The notes below the pieces were generated by a model. That model worked only from the letters and a program-made list of their open reading frames with translations. It ran no database searches and was not told the DNA's origin. From Xaviernesmea rhizosphaerae (GTDB lineage Bacteria > Pseudomonadota > Alphaproteobacteria > Rhizobiales > Rhizobiaceae), in the NCBI RefSeq assembly GCF_001938945.1, contig NZ_MKIO01000033.1, positions 94,268-158,267 on the forward strand: a stretch of DNA of 64,000 nt, given 5' to 3'. This document shows, in pieces, positions 63,119 to 64,000 of the stretch (position 1 is its first letter; every line of letters starts with the position of its first letter). The translations under genes and the position numbers were made by a program.

Positions 63119-64000
63119 TTATCGTCGGCTCGTTGTCGCGCCGGCCGCCGGTCCCGGCTGCGCCACACCCAGCAGCCGCAGTCGCCCCTGGCCCATCGCC
63201 TGCTCCACCAGCCGGCCGGGCGCGGCAGGGTCGTCGAAGGCCAGTTCCACCTCCACCACGGCGCTCTCTGCGGCAAGCCGCCCGGAAATGCCCGGGCCGG
63301 CGGCAAGGCGCACATGATCCTTGGCCGTGGTCACCAGTTGCAGACGGCCGGCCTTGGAACGCCCCAAAAGATCGGCGATCTCCTCCGTCGTCAACAGGTG
63401 ATGATCGGCAAAGACCTGCCGGTCCACGATCTCCGCGCCGGCCTCGCAAAGGGTGGCGAAGAATTTCTCGGGATCGGCAATCCCGGCCCAGGCCAGCACG
63501 CGCGCACCTTGGAGCGATAAGGCGTCATGGCGTCGCAGCCGGGCCTGCAGCACCGGCTTGCCGGCCCGCGCCACCTGGCGCACGACGGGGTCAGCGCACG
63601 TCCCCTCCCCGATCTTCAGAAGCACGGAGAGCTGACGGATCTGTTCGGCCATCGGCGCGCGCAGCGGCCCCGCCGGCAATGGCAGCCCGTTGCCGATGCC
63701 GCGGCGGGCGTCGACCACGATCACGGCGAGATCGACGTGAAGCCGCGCGCTCTGGAAGCCGTCATCCATGATGATCAGGTCGGCGCCGCTTTGCGCCAGC
63801 AGCCGCGCGCCCTCGATGCGCGTGCGGCAGACCACGGTCGTGGCGAAGCGCGACAGCAGCAGCGGCTCGTCGCCGACCGCATCGGCCCCGTGCCGAGCAG
63901 GATCGACCAGGGTCGGCTGCTTGACCGTGCCGCCATAGCCCCGGCTGAGAAAGCCCGGCGTGTATCCCTTCTCGCGCGCGGCCTTTGCCAGCGCCAGCGC
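63119..64000 (-). CDS. lpxK: Tetraacyldisaccharide 4'-kinase, 5' end beyond the window
   Basis: Inner-membrane kinase that phosphorylates the 4' position of the lipid A disaccharide precursor. Only the last 293 codons are visible; the start lies past 64000. The visible part begins ALAKAAREKGYTPGFLSRGYG, then the family signature VGDEPLLLSRFATTVV, IIMDDGFQSARLHVDLAVIV with the DDGFQ motif, and GNGLPLPAGPLRAP. AGIADPEKFFATL and FADHHLLTTEEI lie in the C-terminal part. All expected LpxK motifs in this span are intact. Confidence 0.93.
   Translation of the reverse strand, partial: ALALAKAAREKGYTPGFLSRGYGGTVKQPTLVDPARHGADAVGDEPLLLSRFATTVVCRTRIEGARLLAQSGADLIIMDDGFQSARLHVDLAVIVVDARRGIGNGLPLPAGPLRAPMAEQIRQLSVLLKIGEGTCADPVVRQVARAGKPVLQARLRRHDALSLQGARVLAWAGIADPEKFFATLCEAGAEIVDRQVFADHHLLTTEEIADLLGRSKAGRLQLVTTAKDHVRLAAGPGISGRLAAESAVVEVELAFDDPAAPGRLVEQAMGQGRLRLLGVAQPGPAAGATTSRR

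Noticed and set aside
1..64000. tRNA, rRNA, CRISPR arrays, insertion sequences or phage genes
   Set aside because: Looked for while reading both strands. No cloverleaf, rRNA segment, spaced direct-repeat array or transposase/integrase motif was noticed. A tRNAscan or IS search would settle this.

Overview
The window is chromosomal DNA from an alphaproteobacterium of the order Hyphomicrobiales, most likely family Rhizobiaceae (Agrobacterium/Rhizobium relatives). The evidence is high GC content, rhizobial gene families (DUF6101-like, DUF1217, DUF2093, DUF2007, split F0 ATP synthase with b and b' subunits, GbcAB), a GGAAC-N16-CGTT general-stress promoter, and the dispersed palindromes built on GAGCATCGG...CCGATGC. 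I cannot name the genus. No rRNA, tRNA, CRISPR array, transposase, phage or plasmid gene was seen. Most of the window looks like core chromosome.

Layout. 0.3-2.6 kb: gbcA-gbcB, glycine betaine demethylation. 3.4-6.9 kb: a hypothetical protein, a Sua5/TsaC tRNA-modification enzyme and a FAD-linked oxidase. 7.0-9.5 kb: a large DUF1217 repeat protein. 10-18.6 kb: DUF6101-like protein, ubiA, a periplasmic polyamine-type binding protein overlapping a HAMP-GGDEF-EAL protein, purD, and a secreted HPE1-like protein followed by a structured RNA candidate. 19-26.3 kb: glyQ and glyS with LemA, aroA and DUF523. glyS carries an AT-rich in-frame island. 26.4-28.9 kb: S49 peptidase, TrmN6-like methyltransferase, DUF2007. 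29-38.5 kb: ispB, TPR lipoprotein-like protein, ispE, moaB, a short glycosyltransferase, a PA0069-family radical SAM protein, rnhB and tal. 39.4-42.2 kb: atpI-atpB-atpE-atpF'-atpF. 42.5-48.8 kb: SleB-like hydrolase, kup, corA, mrp/apbC. 49.5-51.1 kb: two coupled LuxR-type regulators. 51.3-55.6 kb: an IclR regulator diverging from a four-gene operon for oxidative (De Ley-Doudoroff type) sugar-acid catabolism. 55.9-60.4 kb: PRC-barrel stress protein, EAL phosphodiesterase, PAS-PAS-REC-REC protein. 60.8-64 kb: mutL, DUF2093 and a truncated lpxK.

Working together. ubiA and ispB supply ubiquinone. ispE feeds the isoprenoid precursors. The F0 genes, kup and corA serve energy and ion balance. Three signalling units bear on c-di-GMP or phosphorelay control: the binding protein/GGDEF-EAL pair, the GGDQF-EAL protein and the PAS-REC protein.

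The most interesting items are the NspS/MbaA-like pair, the palindromic AT-rich island inside glyS, the two-module palindromic repeats that often overlap stop codons, the IclR-type operator around a perfect TATAAT, an EcfG promoter before the PRC-barrel gene, a full CtrA-type site between the PAS-REC gene and mutL, and a three-hairpin RNA candidate. All assignments come from reading the sequence. No database search was run.
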